A stretch of DNA of 64,000 bases from contig NZ_JAHKRM010000024.1 in the NCBI RefSeq assembly GCF_019396345.1, positions 1 through 64,000 of the forward strand, in the 5' to 3' direction. Source of the stretch: Nonomuraea guangzhouensis. Lineage in GTDB: Bacteria; Actinomycetota; Actinomycetes; Streptosporangiales; Streptosporangiaceae. The notes under the pieces are model-generated. The model had not been told where the DNA came from. It saw only the letters and a list, made by a program, of their open reading frames with translations, and searched no databases. This document shows, one piece after another, positions 50,201-58,036 of the stretch (position 1 is the first letter of the stretch; every line of letters starts with the position of its first letter). Made by a program: the position numbers and the translations under genes.

Positions 50201-50477
50201 CTGGGTGCTCAATCGGCCGTCGCAATGGGGCGCTCCCGCGCTCGGTCAGGCGTACGCGCTCGCGCCGACGCTCCGGGCAGGGTTGTTCGGGGCGCTCACA
50301 TGTGCGTTCATCGGGTTTCTCATCAACGACTCGGGCATCGCCATCCCGGCCATGGCGCTCACGGTGGCGGTGCCGTTGACGCTCGCGGCTTCGGTACGCG
50401 CCCTGCAGCTCGCCACGCCCACCAAACCAGCGCAGCGGTCAGCCCGAGCAGTGCCCACGGGGCGATCTGCGACCTGA
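47286..50477 (+). CDS. Large membrane protein with alkaline-phosphatase-like extracellular domain and coding repeats
   Basis: About 1,063 residues. Order: signal/TM region with a tandem 13-residue repeat (LAALLRRRSATQF, residues 13-40), signal cleavage near SPAAAA, a decapeptide repeat array, an alkaline-phosphatase-superfamily-like domain (VALIGVPGLQWSDLDATRTP; TTVLVAGISDITTNPHLHVA), one TM helix, a Pro/Thr/Ala/Glu-rich linker (about 490-680), and 7-8 TM helices at the C-terminus. Many metal ligands of the phosphatase fold are not obvious, so activity is uncertain. The location between two mannosyltransferases suggests an envelope-glycan role. ATG 47286 has GGGGGT upstream. Its last 119 bp overlap the convergent gene. 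Confidence 0.75.
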   Translation: MPHATFGAPPHVLAALLRRRSATQFLAALLRRRSATQFLAALLLTTVLAPLFGASPAAAATPTHTSAITSLAAPTPSSGLASTPGHVASASMPGHVEATTSARGRVRTVASASGHVETETSTPGRVEAAASVRGRVALIGVPGLQWSDLDATRTPNLWKLVSQGGSASLSTRAVPPPDRGVTCPMAGWLTVSAGQRSGTAGRGCPAIPAPRGTGEGATVPGWSALVAYQADTGYDARLGTLGGLVMSSGGKVAAIGPGAALGAAGTTGKIAKYADTADALGDPTPYNLIVLDAPDLAAAWARQPLDEYGVPTPLPTATRQAAVAQADRRIGALLGKLPNDTTVLVAGISDITTNPHLHVAIATGPSPGGRPYLHGYLTATSTRQDALVTITDLTATVIQLLGLEAPREVVGRAWQSDVTEASATPADTVNELSDSDLASQVLREVRGPFFAVFVTVQLVFYAFSALALRRRRRSAGAEQTPTTDSPVGADGAEAAEGADGIEGTAPARPAPAGSTPGGISPEGAPSAESTPGAISLEGAPPAESTPTGVSSAETAAAGAGPAGIPSEATPPTGPTPTGASPGEAASTEAVGTGIPTETAPPNGPTPTTASPGEATPAEAGVPRIPSETVNGPTPTGASPGEATPAGTESAGISSGETAAVGAGSAKHISAETRGGVGDVSGADDVSGASGASGSSASGPVGPVPASASRLLAVVQVVAVVSGAIAVSTFLAQLVPWWALPSPMLGVIVTILAIAGLITGVAFAGPWRAHVLGPLAVVAGITSVALLVDVMTGSTLQVNAVTGYEPVTGGRFYGFSNIAFAVYSTGTVLGLAGVAQWLLKRGVSRFVTVLVCGAYGALAVFADGWPSWGADFGGVPAFVIGMAVFLILLAGQRVSITKLLLVGVAGGVLIGGISLFDWLRPAAQRTHLGNFVQQIIDGQAWTVVWRKFSAMIGVTVGNWSLTLLSLVALAFLFWVLNRPSQWGAPALGQAYALAPTLRAGLFGALTCAFIGFLINDSGIAIPAMALTVAVPLTLAASVRALQLATPTKPAQRSARAVPTGRSAT
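47323..47415. repeat. 39-bp tandem repeat, 2.4 copies, at the start of the large membrane protein gene
   Basis: Units 47323-47361, 47362-47400 and a partial 47401-47415 are nearly identical (one base differs near the unit end). Each encodes LAALLRRRSATQF. The array keeps the frame and lies in the signal-sequence region, lengthening the n- and h-regions. Confidence 0.88.
47527..47700. repeat. 30-bp period coding repeat before the phosphatase-like domain
   Basis: Six imperfect units encode decapeptides of the form x-x-G-(H/R)-V-E/A/R-x-x-x-S, such as TPGHVASAS, MPGHVEATTS, ASGHVETETS. The last unit runs directly into the first strand of the domain (VRGRVALIG). Confidence 0.8.
48826..49270. repeat. 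Pro/Thr/Glu-rich coding repeats in the linker of the large membrane protein
   Basis: Irregular units encode PTPTGASPGEA, NGPTPTTASPGEA and similar, typical of an extended, possibly O-mannosylated spacer. Such PT-rich linkers are known targets of protein O-mannosylation in actinobacteria; that link is inference. Confidence 0.7.
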
Positions 50478-51936
50478 CGACCGTACGGAGCCAGTCGAGG
50501 TCGTGCGGCATGACCTGGTCGAGGACGCGGGCGGGCAGGTAGGCGAGGGAGAGGATGAGCAGGTGCGTGATCAGCAACCCGTCGAGCGCCGACGCCCCGA
50601 TCAGGGCGAGCATCCCGAAGGCCAGCCCGTCGTACCAGGGCAGGATGTACGGCGTCGCGAACAGGTAGGCGATGACGATCACGGCGGCCACCACGGGGGC
50701 GCTCAGCCCGGACGACCCGGGGGATGCGAGCGGGTGCGGTGAGCCCGAGGCGTGGAGTCTGGACATCAGGCGGAACAGCGACCAGGCCACAAGGGCGAGC
50801 AGGAGCAGCGAGCCGATCTGGATCTCGCCCCGGTAGGCGCTGCCCTCGCCGACGATCGACTGCAGCCGGCCCTGGACGAGTTTCCAGAACGAGGCCAGCG
50901 AGATCGACTTGCTGGTGCGGGTCATCGGGCTGATCGCCTCGGGACCGACGATCACGTAGCCGACGACCACCACGGCCAGGGCGGTGCCCGCCATCAGGGC
51001 CAGGCGGGCGGGCCGCCGTCGCAGCTCCCAGGCCGGGCCCAGCGCCACCAGGCCCGCGTTGATCTTCACGGCGACGCCGAGGCCGAGCAGGAGCCCGGAG
51101 CCGACCGGGCGGCCCCGGGCCAGGAGGGCGGCGACCATGCAGGCGACGGCCAGGGTGTCGACGTGCATGCCCGCGGCCAGCTGGTACAGCAGCAGCGGGT
51201 TGGCCGTCCACAGCAGGGCCGCGCGCAGCCGCCTGGCGGGATCGTGTGCGGTGAAACGGTCGATCAGCAGGCCCGTCGCGATGAACGCGGCCGCGTTGAC
51301 CAGAGCCAGGACGAAGATGGTCAGCCGGAGCGAGTCGCCGCCGATCCAGCTCGCCAGGGCCTGCACGGCCGTCGCCACCGGGCCGTAGACGCTCGGCTCC
51401 TCACGCCAGGGGGCTTCGACGGCGCGGGCGATGGGGTCAGTGGGAAGGTCGACGGCGCCGTGGGTGTAGGGGTTGACGCCCAGCGTCACCATGCGTCCGT
51501 ACGCGGCGTAGTTGAGGTGGTCACCGGAGCCCGAGGGCGGCAGGAAGGCCAGCAGGGCGGCGGCCAGGCAGCCGAGGCGCACCAGCAGCCGGGGGTCCGG
51601 CAGCCACTGACCGGCACCCGGTGGACCGGTCGCCAACAAGCCGCTCGGGGACGCGCGGGTGAGCGCGAGCAGCAGACCCAGTGAGCCGAGCGCGCCGAGC
51701 ACGATCGCGGCCGCGGCGAGGCCCACCACGAGGTGGGGGCCGGGATCCAGGTGCAGGGAGTAGGGCGGTTGCCAGGCGGGGCCGCTCAGCGCGGGGACCA
51801 TGACGGACGGGCCCAGCAGTCCGATGGCGATCGTCAGCAGGATCGAGGCGCCGATCGCCGCCGCAGCCGGCTGCGCGAGCCGACCTGGCGCCTTTCCGCG
51901 CCGCGTCTCCGAAGTCACCCGCAAATTCCAGCACAC
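50359..51936 (-). CDS. GT-C alpha-1,6-mannosyltransferase-like membrane protein (MptA/MptB type)
   Basis: A 525-residue protein with about 12 TM helices. The GT-C signature Asp lies in the first long loop near SGSGDHLNYAAYGRMVTLGV and NPYTHG, as in mycobacterial/corynebacterial MptA/MptB, which extend lipomannan with alpha-1,6-mannose. The acceptor here is not known. The start is GTG 51936 or GTG 51915; neither has a strong ribosome site. Its 3' end overlaps the convergent large membrane protein by 119 bp. Confidence 0.82.
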   Translation of the reverse strand: MCWNLRVTSETRRGKAPGRLAQPAAAAIGASILLTIAIGLLGPSVMVPALSGPAWQPPYSLHLDPGPHLVVGLAAAAIVLGALGSLGLLLALTRASPSGLLATGPPGAGQWLPDPRLLVRLGCLAAALLAFLPPSGSGDHLNYAAYGRMVTLGVNPYTHGAVDLPTDPIARAVEAPWREEPSVYGPVATAVQALASWIGGDSLRLTIFVLALVNAAAFIATGLLIDRFTAHDPARRLRAALLWTANPLLLYQLAAGMHVDTLAVACMVAALLARGRPVGSGLLLGLGVAVKINAGLVALGPAWELRRRPARLALMAGTALAVVVVGYVIVGPEAISPMTRTSKSISLASFWKLVQGRLQSIVGEGSAYRGEIQIGSLLLLALVAWSLFRLMSRLHASGSPHPLASPGSSGLSAPVVAAVIVIAYLFATPYILPWYDGLAFGMLALIGASALDGLLITHLLILSLAYLPARVLDQVMPHDLDWLRTVVRSQIAPWALLGLTAALVWWAWRAAGRVPKPRASTAPPP

Positions 51937-52027
51937 TCGCCACGACGGTCAGGCCGGAGCTCAGCCGCCTGTGGATAACTCGGGAAGGGCGTCGGAGAGC
52001 AGACGGCGCGGTGGCGCCGGCCGCTGA

Positions 52028-52684
52028 CTACCGCGGATACGGCAAATACGGCAGGGCTGTTCGAGAGCTCCGCTTATCGCGGCCCTCGTCCGCGGACGCG
52101 CCGCCGGAACCTGCCTGAGACACGCCGCCGGAGCCTCCCTGTGACGCGCTGCCGGGCCCCGCCCGGGACGCACCGCTGGGCCCCGCCCGGGACGCGCCGC
52201 CGGAGCCCGCCCGGCCTTTCACGGACGCGTCGTCGGCACCCGACCGGGCTTCGGGCACGCCGCCGACACCCAGCCGGCCTCCCATAGGCACCCCACCGGC
52301 GCCTTCCCGGCGCCTTCGCTCCGCCGCGAGCACGATCTCCGCAACCGTCTCCTGGACGCCACCGCTGATCTCCACATACCGCAGCAGACCAGTACGTTCC
52401 AGAACGGCCACCAGCCGATCCGGAGGATTCGCCAGGATGATGCGGCCACTCCGCGTGGCCCGTACGCGCTGCAACGCCACCGCCAGCGCCCCGACCAGAG
52501 AGGAGTCGTAGAACACCAGGTCAGCCAGGTCGAACACGAGAATGGGCCCGTCAGACCAGTCCCAAACCTCCTGGATGCGCGCGCTCAGACGCGCCCGACC
52601 GGCGTGATCCAGCTCGCCGCTCGCTCGAAGGACCGTGCAATAAACGTGTCGGATGGTGTCGATTCGCACTGAACGCGCGCTCAT
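52028..52684 (-). CDS. STAS-domain protein with repeat-rich C-terminal tail
   Basis: A 218-residue protein. The N-terminal 115 residues are a STAS domain (LRASGELDHAGRARLSARIQ; LVFDLADLVFYDSSLVGALA) with the regulatory Ser in YDSSLVG. The last 80 residues are Gly/Ser/Ala-rich repeats (SGASRAGPGSASQGGSGG), an unusual addition for a small anti-sigma antagonist. ATG 52684 has a purine-rich site upstream; the long frame to 52927 is antisense-like. It has no adjacent kinase or sigma gene. Confidence 0.8.
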   Translation of the reverse strand: MSARSVRIDTIRHVYCTVLRASGELDHAGRARLSARIQEVWDWSDGPILVFDLADLVFYDSSLVGALAVALQRVRATRSGRIILANPPDRLVAVLERTGLLRYVEISGGVQETVAEIVLAAERRRREGAGGVPMGGRLGVGGVPEARSGADDASVKGRAGSGGASRAGPSGASRAGPGSASQGGSGGVSQAGSGGASADEGRDKRSSRTALPYLPYPR

Positions 52685-52782
52685 CGTGCCACTCACTTCC
52701 CCTAGCGTCGCCCTCCCCTCTGCCCGGGAAACGCCATGTCCAACGGTTCCGAATGGGTGAAGGGCATCACAACGCCACACCT

Positions 52783-54237
52783 TCAGACGACTTCGAAGGT
52801 GGCCATCATGGCCATGTCCTCGTGTTCGAGGTTGTGGCAGTGGACGACATAGCGGCCGCGATAACCAGTGAACCTGGTGATGATCTCGACGGTCTGGGCG
52901 TCGCGCAGCTCCACCGTGTCCTTCCATTCCGGCGGCCCGGCGGGGCGCTCACCGTTGACCGACAGCACCTGGAACTGCGCCAGGTGCAGGTGTACAGGGT
53001 GGGCGACGTCGCTGGTCAGCCGCCAGATCTCGATGTCACCGAGCTTGGGCCTGGCCTCGATCCTCTTGGGGTCGAACGGGTTCCCGTTGATCAGCCATCC
53101 GCCGCCACCGTGCATCGTGCCGCTGTTGAAGTCGAAATCCCTGGTCACGGCGGCCTTCGACGGGTCGAGCCGCGCCACCTCCGACAGCACGCGCGGGATC
53201 GTCGAGTCGTCGGCCTCGTCGCGATCCACGACGAACCGCATCACCTTGGCCTGCGGGCCCTCCCCGGCCAGGTTCCGCAGCTCGATCTGGTCGCCGATCC
53301 GGTAGGCGCCGAAGTCGACGATCACCTCGGCGCGTTCGGCCGGTGCCAGCCGTACCTGCTTGGCGGCTATGGGGGCGGCGAGCAGGCCGCCGTCGCTCGC
53401 GATGCGTACCATCGGACCACCCGACGACAGCGCCAGCTCGTACGTCCGCGCGTTGGAGGCGTTGAGCAGCCGCAGCCGATAGCGGGCCCTGGCCACCCGG
53501 AGCTGCGGCCAGGGGGCGCCGTTGACCAGGATGACGTCGCCCAGCACCCCACCCATGTAAGCCTCGCGCACGCCCGGCTTGCCCGGCAGGCCCGGGTACG
53601 GCATCGAGCCGTCCTCGGCGAACGACCTGTCGCAGATCATCAGCGGGATGTCGCGTTCACCGGCGGGCAGTCCCAGCGCCTCCTCGGCCGGGTCCCGTAC
53701 CAGGAAGAACCCGGCCAGCCCCCGCCACACCTGCGGCCCGGTGTAGTCCATCCGGTGGTCGTGGTACCAGAGCGTGGCCGCCCGCTGCCGCAACGGGAAC
53801 GTGTAGTCACGCCGTGCGCCGGGCTGTACCAGGTCGGTGGGGTAGCCGTCGGACTCCGGCGGGGTGTGCCCGCCGTGCAGGTGCAGCACGGTCGGCTGGG
53901 TGAGGCCGTTCGACAGGCGTACCACGGTCGTCTCACCGCTGCGGGCCTCGATGGTCGGGCCGGGGAACTGCCCGCCGTACCCCCAGATGGGAGTACGCAG
54001 GCCGGGCAGGATCTCCACCTCGGCGGCCTGTTCGACCAGGTCGTAGTGGCCGGGACTCGACGGCTTGGCCAGCGCGGGCACCGGCAGCGGCACCGCGAAC
54101 GGCTGGGGCAGTGGCGCGCCGCTGGTCAGCAACTGGGGCTGCGGTGTGCGGGACAGCAGCGAACATCCGGGTGCCGCCGCCACCGCCGCCGCGCCCAGCC
54201 CGAGCAGCCGCAACGCCTGGCGCCTGGTGACCGTCAT
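52783..54237 (-). CDS. Multicopper oxidase (CotA/bilirubin-oxidase-like), Tat-exported
   Basis: A 484-residue extracytoplasmic copper enzyme. The signal carries the twin-arginine RRQALRLLG and is followed by APGCSLL, so it may be lipid-anchored. All copper ligand motifs are present: HLHGGH, WYHDHRMD, HPVHLHLAQF and HCHNLEHEDMAMM (type 1 axial Met). Such enzymes oxidise phenols, metals or bilirubin with O2. It overlaps the upstream small membrane protein by 4 bp. Copper loading or regulation genes are not adjacent. Confidence 0.95.
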   Translation of the reverse strand: MTVTRRQALRLLGLGAAAVAAAPGCSLLSRTPQPQLLTSGAPLPQPFAVPLPVPALAKPSSPGHYDLVEQAAEVEILPGLRTPIWGYGGQFPGPTIEARSGETTVVRLSNGLTQPTVLHLHGGHTPPESDGYPTDLVQPGARRDYTFPLRQRAATLWYHDHRMDYTGPQVWRGLAGFFLVRDPAEEALGLPAGERDIPLMICDRSFAEDGSMPYPGLPGKPGVREAYMGGVLGDVILVNGAPWPQLRVARARYRLRLLNASNARTYELALSSGGPMVRIASDGGLLAAPIAAKQVRLAPAERAEVIVDFGAYRIGDQIELRNLAGEGPQAKVMRFVVDRDEADDSTIPRVLSEVARLDPSKAAVTRDFDFNSGTMHGGGGWLINGNPFDPKRIEARPKLGDIEIWRLTSDVAHPVHLHLAQFQVLSVNGERPAGPPEWKDTVELRDAQTVEIITRFTGYRGRYVVHCHNLEHEDMAMMATFEVV

Positions 54238-54608
54238 GCCGGGGCCGGCGCGCGGCGCGGCATCACCCGGTTGATCTGCATGAGGCTGCTGCCGAACAGC
54301 AGCACGCCGAGCGGCACGTGCAGCGCCTTCACGTGCGCCATGCCCAGAGCCGCCTGGGCGACCGTGATCGCGAGAGTGAACGCGGCCGACCCTGCGAAGC
54401 GCGCAGAACCGCCGCCGGGACGCCACACCAGGATCGCCGCGATCAGGTTGAGCACGCCGGCGGCCAGCGCGGCGATCGCCGTGGCGGCGTGCAGGGCGCG
54501 GCCGCCGGGCGTGGACAGCAACTGCCCGGCCGTGATCGCCTGCGTCAGGAACGCGGCGGCCTGCACGACGGCCATGACGCGTAGCAGGGGGAAGAACTTC
54601 GGTGTCAT
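54234..54608 (-). CDS. Four-TM membrane protein in operon with the multicopper oxidase
   Basis: About 124 residues with four helices (LRVMAVVQAAAFLTQAITAG, ALHAATAIAALAAGVLNLIA, AFTLAITVAQAALGMAHVKA and LHVPLGVLLFGSSLMQINRV). Two His in GMAHVKALHVP lie within or near the membrane and could bind heme or copper; the arrangement is seen in small heme-binding or DoxX-like proteins. It overlaps the oxidase by ATGA, so it probably supports it. I choose ATG 54608 over 54674. Confidence 0.7.
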   Translation of the reverse strand: MTPKFFPLLRVMAVVQAAAFLTQAITAGQLLSTPGGRALHAATAIAALAAGVLNLIAAILVWRPGGGSARFAGSAAFTLAITVAQAALGMAHVKALHVPLGVLLFGSSLMQINRVMPRRAPAPA

Positions 54609-54772
54609 GACCGAGATGGTGTCGATTGTCCAGGCCCGGGGCGTCGTGCCGGGGAAGACACCTGTGACTACCACCTGGGGTCACGGGCCGGGCGCGACTA
54701 CCACACAGGAAGTAGCGCCGGTTCCGACCTCGTGCGGAGGAGGGCGATCGGGAAACGCCGTACTGTGCAGGA

Positions 54773-55978
54773 ATGAGCACTCGGTGGCGGCCGTTCGCGG
54801 CCGATGTGACCGTCTCGGTGGCGCTGGTCGTCATGCTGCTGGTGGTCGCGCTGTCGACGCCGGGCACGGGCGTGCTGGACTATGTCGTCGTCGTAGCCGG
54901 TTCGCTGTCGCTTCTTCTTCTCCGCCGGGCGCCGGTGGTGGCGCTGGTGATCTGTACGGCCTGCATGCTCGTGTTCTCGGTCGAGGCGCATCCGGGCCCA
55001 CCGGCGGCCTTTCCCGTCATTGTGAGCGTGTTCGCGGCCGTCCATGCCGGGCATCGGCTGGTGGCGGCGGGCGCGGGGGTCGTGTTCCTCGGCGGCAGCC
55101 TGGCGGCGGACCTGGCCACCGCCACCGACCAGCCCGCCCTGATCATCATGCAGAACACGAGCCTGCTGATCGGCTGGTTCGTCGCCGCGGGCGTGGCCGC
55201 GACGGTGAGCAGGCACCGGCAGGCGTACCTCCACCAGGCCGAGGAACGTGCCGCCGAGGCCGAGCGCACCCGTGAGGAGGTCGCCCTGCGGCGGGCGGGA
55301 GAAGAGCGGCTGCGCATCGCCAGGGAGCTGCACGATTCGCTCACCCACAGCATCTCGATCATCAAGGTGCAGGCGGGCGTGGCCGTGCACCTCGCGCGCA
55401 AGCGCGGCGAGGAGGTGCCCCCGGCGCTGCTGGCCATCCAGGAGGCGAGCGGTGACGCCATGCGCGAGCTGCGGGCGACGCTGGAGGTGCTGCGTGACTC
55501 CGACGCCGATGCCGGTGAGGCGCCGGGTAGCGGCTTGGACCGGCTCGACGACCTGCTGGACCGGGCGCGGTCCGCGGGCCTGCCCGCCACCATGCTGATC
55601 ACCGGTACGCGCGGGTCACTGCCCGCCGAGGTCGACCGGGCCGCGTACCGGATCGTGCAGGAGGCGCTGACCAACGTCGCGCGGCACGCGGGCGGCGCGT
55701 CGGCGGCGGTACGCATCGACTACGGCACGGACGAGCTGGTCGTGCAGGTCGACGACGACGGCCGGGCCGGCGCGGACGCGACCCACGTGCCCGGTGTGGG
55801 GCTCCTGGGCATGCGCGAACGAGTCACGGCCCTGGGCGGCCGGTTACGGGCCGAGGCCAGGCCGGAAGGCGGATTCACCGTCCGCGCCGAACTCCCCGTG
55901 AACCTCCCCACCGAACTCCCCGCGACCGAGTCCCCTGCGGGCGTCTCGATCGGGCTCTCCTTGGAAGGACGAGCGTGA
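54773..55978 (+). CDS. NarL-type sensor histidine kinase
   Basis: A 401-residue membrane kinase. Four or five TM helices occupy residues 10-150; a short coiled linker follows, then the HisKA_3 box IARELHDSLTHSISIIKVQA with the phosphorylated His, and the HATPase with N-box IVQEALTNVARHAGG and GVGLLGMRERV. No extracellular sensor domain is visible, so the signal is probably sensed in the membrane. It overlaps its response regulator by 4 bp. Confidence 0.95.
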   Translation: MSTRWRPFAADVTVSVALVVMLLVVALSTPGTGVLDYVVVVAGSLSLLLLRRAPVVALVICTACMLVFSVEAHPGPPAAFPVIVSVFAAVHAGHRLVAAGAGVVFLGGSLAADLATATDQPALIIMQNTSLLIGWFVAAGVAATVSRHRQAYLHQAEERAAEAERTREEVALRRAGEERLRIARELHDSLTHSISIIKVQAGVAVHLARKRGEEVPPALLAIQEASGDAMRELRATLEVLRDSDADAGEAPGSGLDRLDDLLDRARSAGLPATMLITGTRGSLPAEVDRAAYRIVQEALTNVARHAGGASAAVRIDYGTDELVVQVDDDGRAGADATHVPGVGLLGMRERVTALGGRLRAEARPEGGFTVRAELPVNLPTELPATESPAGVSIGLSLEGRA

Positions 55979-56631
55979 TCCGCGTACTGCTCGCCGACGA
56001 CCAGGCCCTCATCCGGGCGGGCTTCCGTGCGCTGCTGAGCGCCGAGGACGACATCGAGGTGGTGGCCGAGGCCGCCGACGGCGAGCAGGCCGTCGCCCTG
56101 GCCCTGGAGCACCGGCCGGACGTCGCGCTCATGGACGTGCAGATGCCGGTGATGGACGGCATCGAGGCCACCCGGCGGATCGCCGCCGACGAGCGGCTCA
56201 GCGGCGTCCACGTGGTGATCCTGACCAACTACGGGCTGGACGAGTACGTCTACAACGCGCTGCGGGCGGGCGCGGGCGGCTTCCTGGTGAAGGACACCGA
56301 GCCGACCGACCTGCTCCAGGGCGTACGGGTGGCGGCACGGGGCGACGCGCTGCTCTCGCCCGCGATCACCCGCCGCCTGATCGGCGAGTACGTCGGCCGC
56401 CGCCCGAATCCCGCGCCCACCAGGCTGGAGATCCTCACCAACCGGGAGCGCGAGGTGACGGCGCTGGTGGCCAGAGGGCTGTCGAACGACGAGATCGCCA
56501 CCCAGATGGTGATCAGCCCGACCACCGCCAAAACCCACGTCAGCCGGGCCATGACCAAGCTGCAGGCTCGGGACCGGGCCCAGCTCGTCGTCTTCGCGTA
56601 CGAATCGGGCCTGGTCCTGCCAAGGGGCTGA
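55975..56631 (+). CDS. NarL/FixJ-type response regulator
   Basis: A 218-residue LuxR-type regulator. Receiver domain with Asp54 in VALMDVQMPVMDG and the conserved Lys in FLVKDTEP; C-terminal HTH reads LTNREREVTALVARGLSNDE, then ISPTTAKTHVSRAMTKL. It starts at GTG 55975, overlapping the kinase. Targets are unknown; the molybdopterin operon 70 bp downstream is a candidate by proximity only. Confidence 0.95.
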   Translation: MIRVLLADDQALIRAGFRALLSAEDDIEVVAEAADGEQAVALALEHRPDVALMDVQMPVMDGIEATRRIAADERLSGVHVVILTNYGLDEYVYNALRAGAGGFLVKDTEPTDLLQGVRVAARGDALLSPAITRRLIGEYVGRRPNPAPTRLEILTNREREVTALVARGLSNDEIATQMVISPTTAKTHVSRAMTKLQARDRAQLVVFAYESGLVLPRG

Positions 56632-56706
56632 CACCCCACACGACATACTGGGCATAAGAAGCGCCAGTGCGAACGGCGATCTGGCGCGTCCCTGAAGGGA
56701 GTGCCG

Positions 56707-57306
56707 GTGAGCATCATTTCGCGCGGCTTCCGAGGCCGGCGCAGGGAGGACGACGACCGGTTGCCGCCCGGCCAGTACCTGGTCGAGGACTTCCCGGTGC
56801 TGTCGGCGGGACCGACGCCGCGGGTCCCGCTGGACCGGTGGGAGTTCGCCATCGACACCGAGTCCGAACAGACCCACCGATGGTCCTGGGCGGAGCTGAT
56901 GGCGCTGCCGCAGGAGACGCCGACGGTCGACCTCCACTGCGTCACCAAATGGTCCAAGCTGGGCACCGGCTGGCAGGGCGTCTCGCTCGACACGCTGTTC
57001 GAGAACGTCGAGACCGCCGTCGAGTACGCGCTGGTCTACTCGTACGGCGGCTACACCACGAACCTGCCCCTGGAAGACCTGCTCGACGGCAAGGCATGGA
57101 TCGTCCACCGGTTCGACGGCGAGGAGCTCGAACCCCGCCACGGCGGTCCGGCCCGGCTGCTGGTCCCGCACCTGTACCTCTGGAAGTCGGCCAAGTGGGT
57201 ACGCGGCATCCGGCTGCTCGAAGAGGACTGGCCGGGATTCTGGGAGACCGCCGGCTACCACAACTACGGCGACCCGTGGCGCGAGCAGCGCTACGAGGGC
57301 GACTAG
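56707..57306 (+). CDS. Molybdopterin-dependent oxidoreductase (sulfite-oxidase/YedY-like fold)
   Basis: About 199 residues, a minimal sulfite-oxidase-type domain. The molybdenum-ligating Cys is in VDLHCVTKWSK (Cys78), followed by WQGVSLDTLFENVE and YGGYTTNLPLEDLLDG. It lacks a heme domain and a signal peptide, so it is probably cytosolic and passes electrons to the ferredoxin-reductase-like protein encoded next. GTG 56707 is 7 bases after GAAGGGA; GTG 56701 is possible. First gene of a three-gene operon. Confidence 0.9.
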   Translation: MSIISRGFRGRRREDDDRLPPGQYLVEDFPVLSAGPTPRVPLDRWEFAIDTESEQTHRWSWAELMALPQETPTVDLHCVTKWSKLGTGWQGVSLDTLFENVETAVEYALVYSYGGYTTNLPLEDLLDGKAWIVHRFDGEELEPRHGGPARLLVPHLYLWKSAKWVRGIRLLEEDWPGFWETAGYHNYGDPWREQRYEGD

Positions 57307-58035
57307 GTGCGCCGCCGCCTGACCTGGCGGGCCGCCAGGCTGACCGGGCTGCGCGAGGAGACCGACAGTGCCCGCACGCTGGTCTTCCAGGTGCCGGACT
57401 GGCCGGGGCATCTGGCCGGGCAGCACGTGGACGTGCGGCTGACCGCCGAGGACGGCTACAGCACCCAGCGCAGCTACTCGGTGGCCGCGCCGGCCGACGG
57501 CGACACGATCGAGCTCACCGTCGAACGGGTGCCCGACGGGGAGGTCTCGCCGTACCTCACCGAGATCATCGAACCCGGTGACCAGGTGGAGATCCGCGGG
57601 CCGGTCGGCGGGTGGTTCGTCTGGCGGCCCGAGAGCACGTCGCCGGTGCTGCTGGTCGGCGGCGGCTCCGGCATCGTCCCGCTGATGGCCATGATCCGCG
57701 CGCGCCGTCAGGCGGGGAGCCGCGTGCCGTTCCGGCTGCTGTACTCGCTGCGCGATCCCGGCCGCCGCTACTACGCCGAGGAGCTGCGCCGTCCCGACGC
57801 CGGGCTCGACGTCGGCTATCTCTACACGCGGGCCGTCCCGGACGGCTGGCCGCGTCCGGCCGGTCGCATCCTGCTGGACGACCTGGCCGAAGGCGGCTGG
57901 CCCGCCGACTTCGAGCCGGAGTGCTACGTCTGCGGGCCGACGGGGTTCGTCGAGGCGGCGGCCGACCTTCTGCTCGCACTCGGGCACGCGCCCGAACACA
58001 TCAGGACCGAACGCTTCGGCCCGACCGGAGGCTGA
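57307..58035 (+). CDS. FAD/NAD(P)-binding oxidoreductase (ferredoxin-reductase family)
   Basis: A 242-residue two-domain flavoprotein. The FAD-binding motif RSYSVAA and the NAD(P) motif GGGSGIVPLMAM are clear, as is the C-terminal CYVCGPTGFVEAAADLL. It has no [2Fe-2S] domain. GTG 57307 lies directly after the stop of the molybdo-enzyme, so the two probably form an NADPH-linked redox chain. Confidence 0.92.
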   Translation: MRRRLTWRAARLTGLREETDSARTLVFQVPDWPGHLAGQHVDVRLTAEDGYSTQRSYSVAAPADGDTIELTVERVPDGEVSPYLTEIIEPGDQVEIRGPVGGWFVWRPESTSPVLLVGGGSGIVPLMAMIRARRQAGSRVPFRLLYSLRDPGRRYYAEELRRPDAGLDVGYLYTRAVPDGWPRPAGRILLDDLAEGGWPADFEPECYVCGPTGFVEAAADLLLALGHAPEHIRTERFGPTGG

Positions 58036-58036
58036 C

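Noticed and set aside
52753..55275. 840-residue plus-strand frame
   Set aside because: Antisense to the multicopper oxidase, which has all copper motifs; the plus frame has none.
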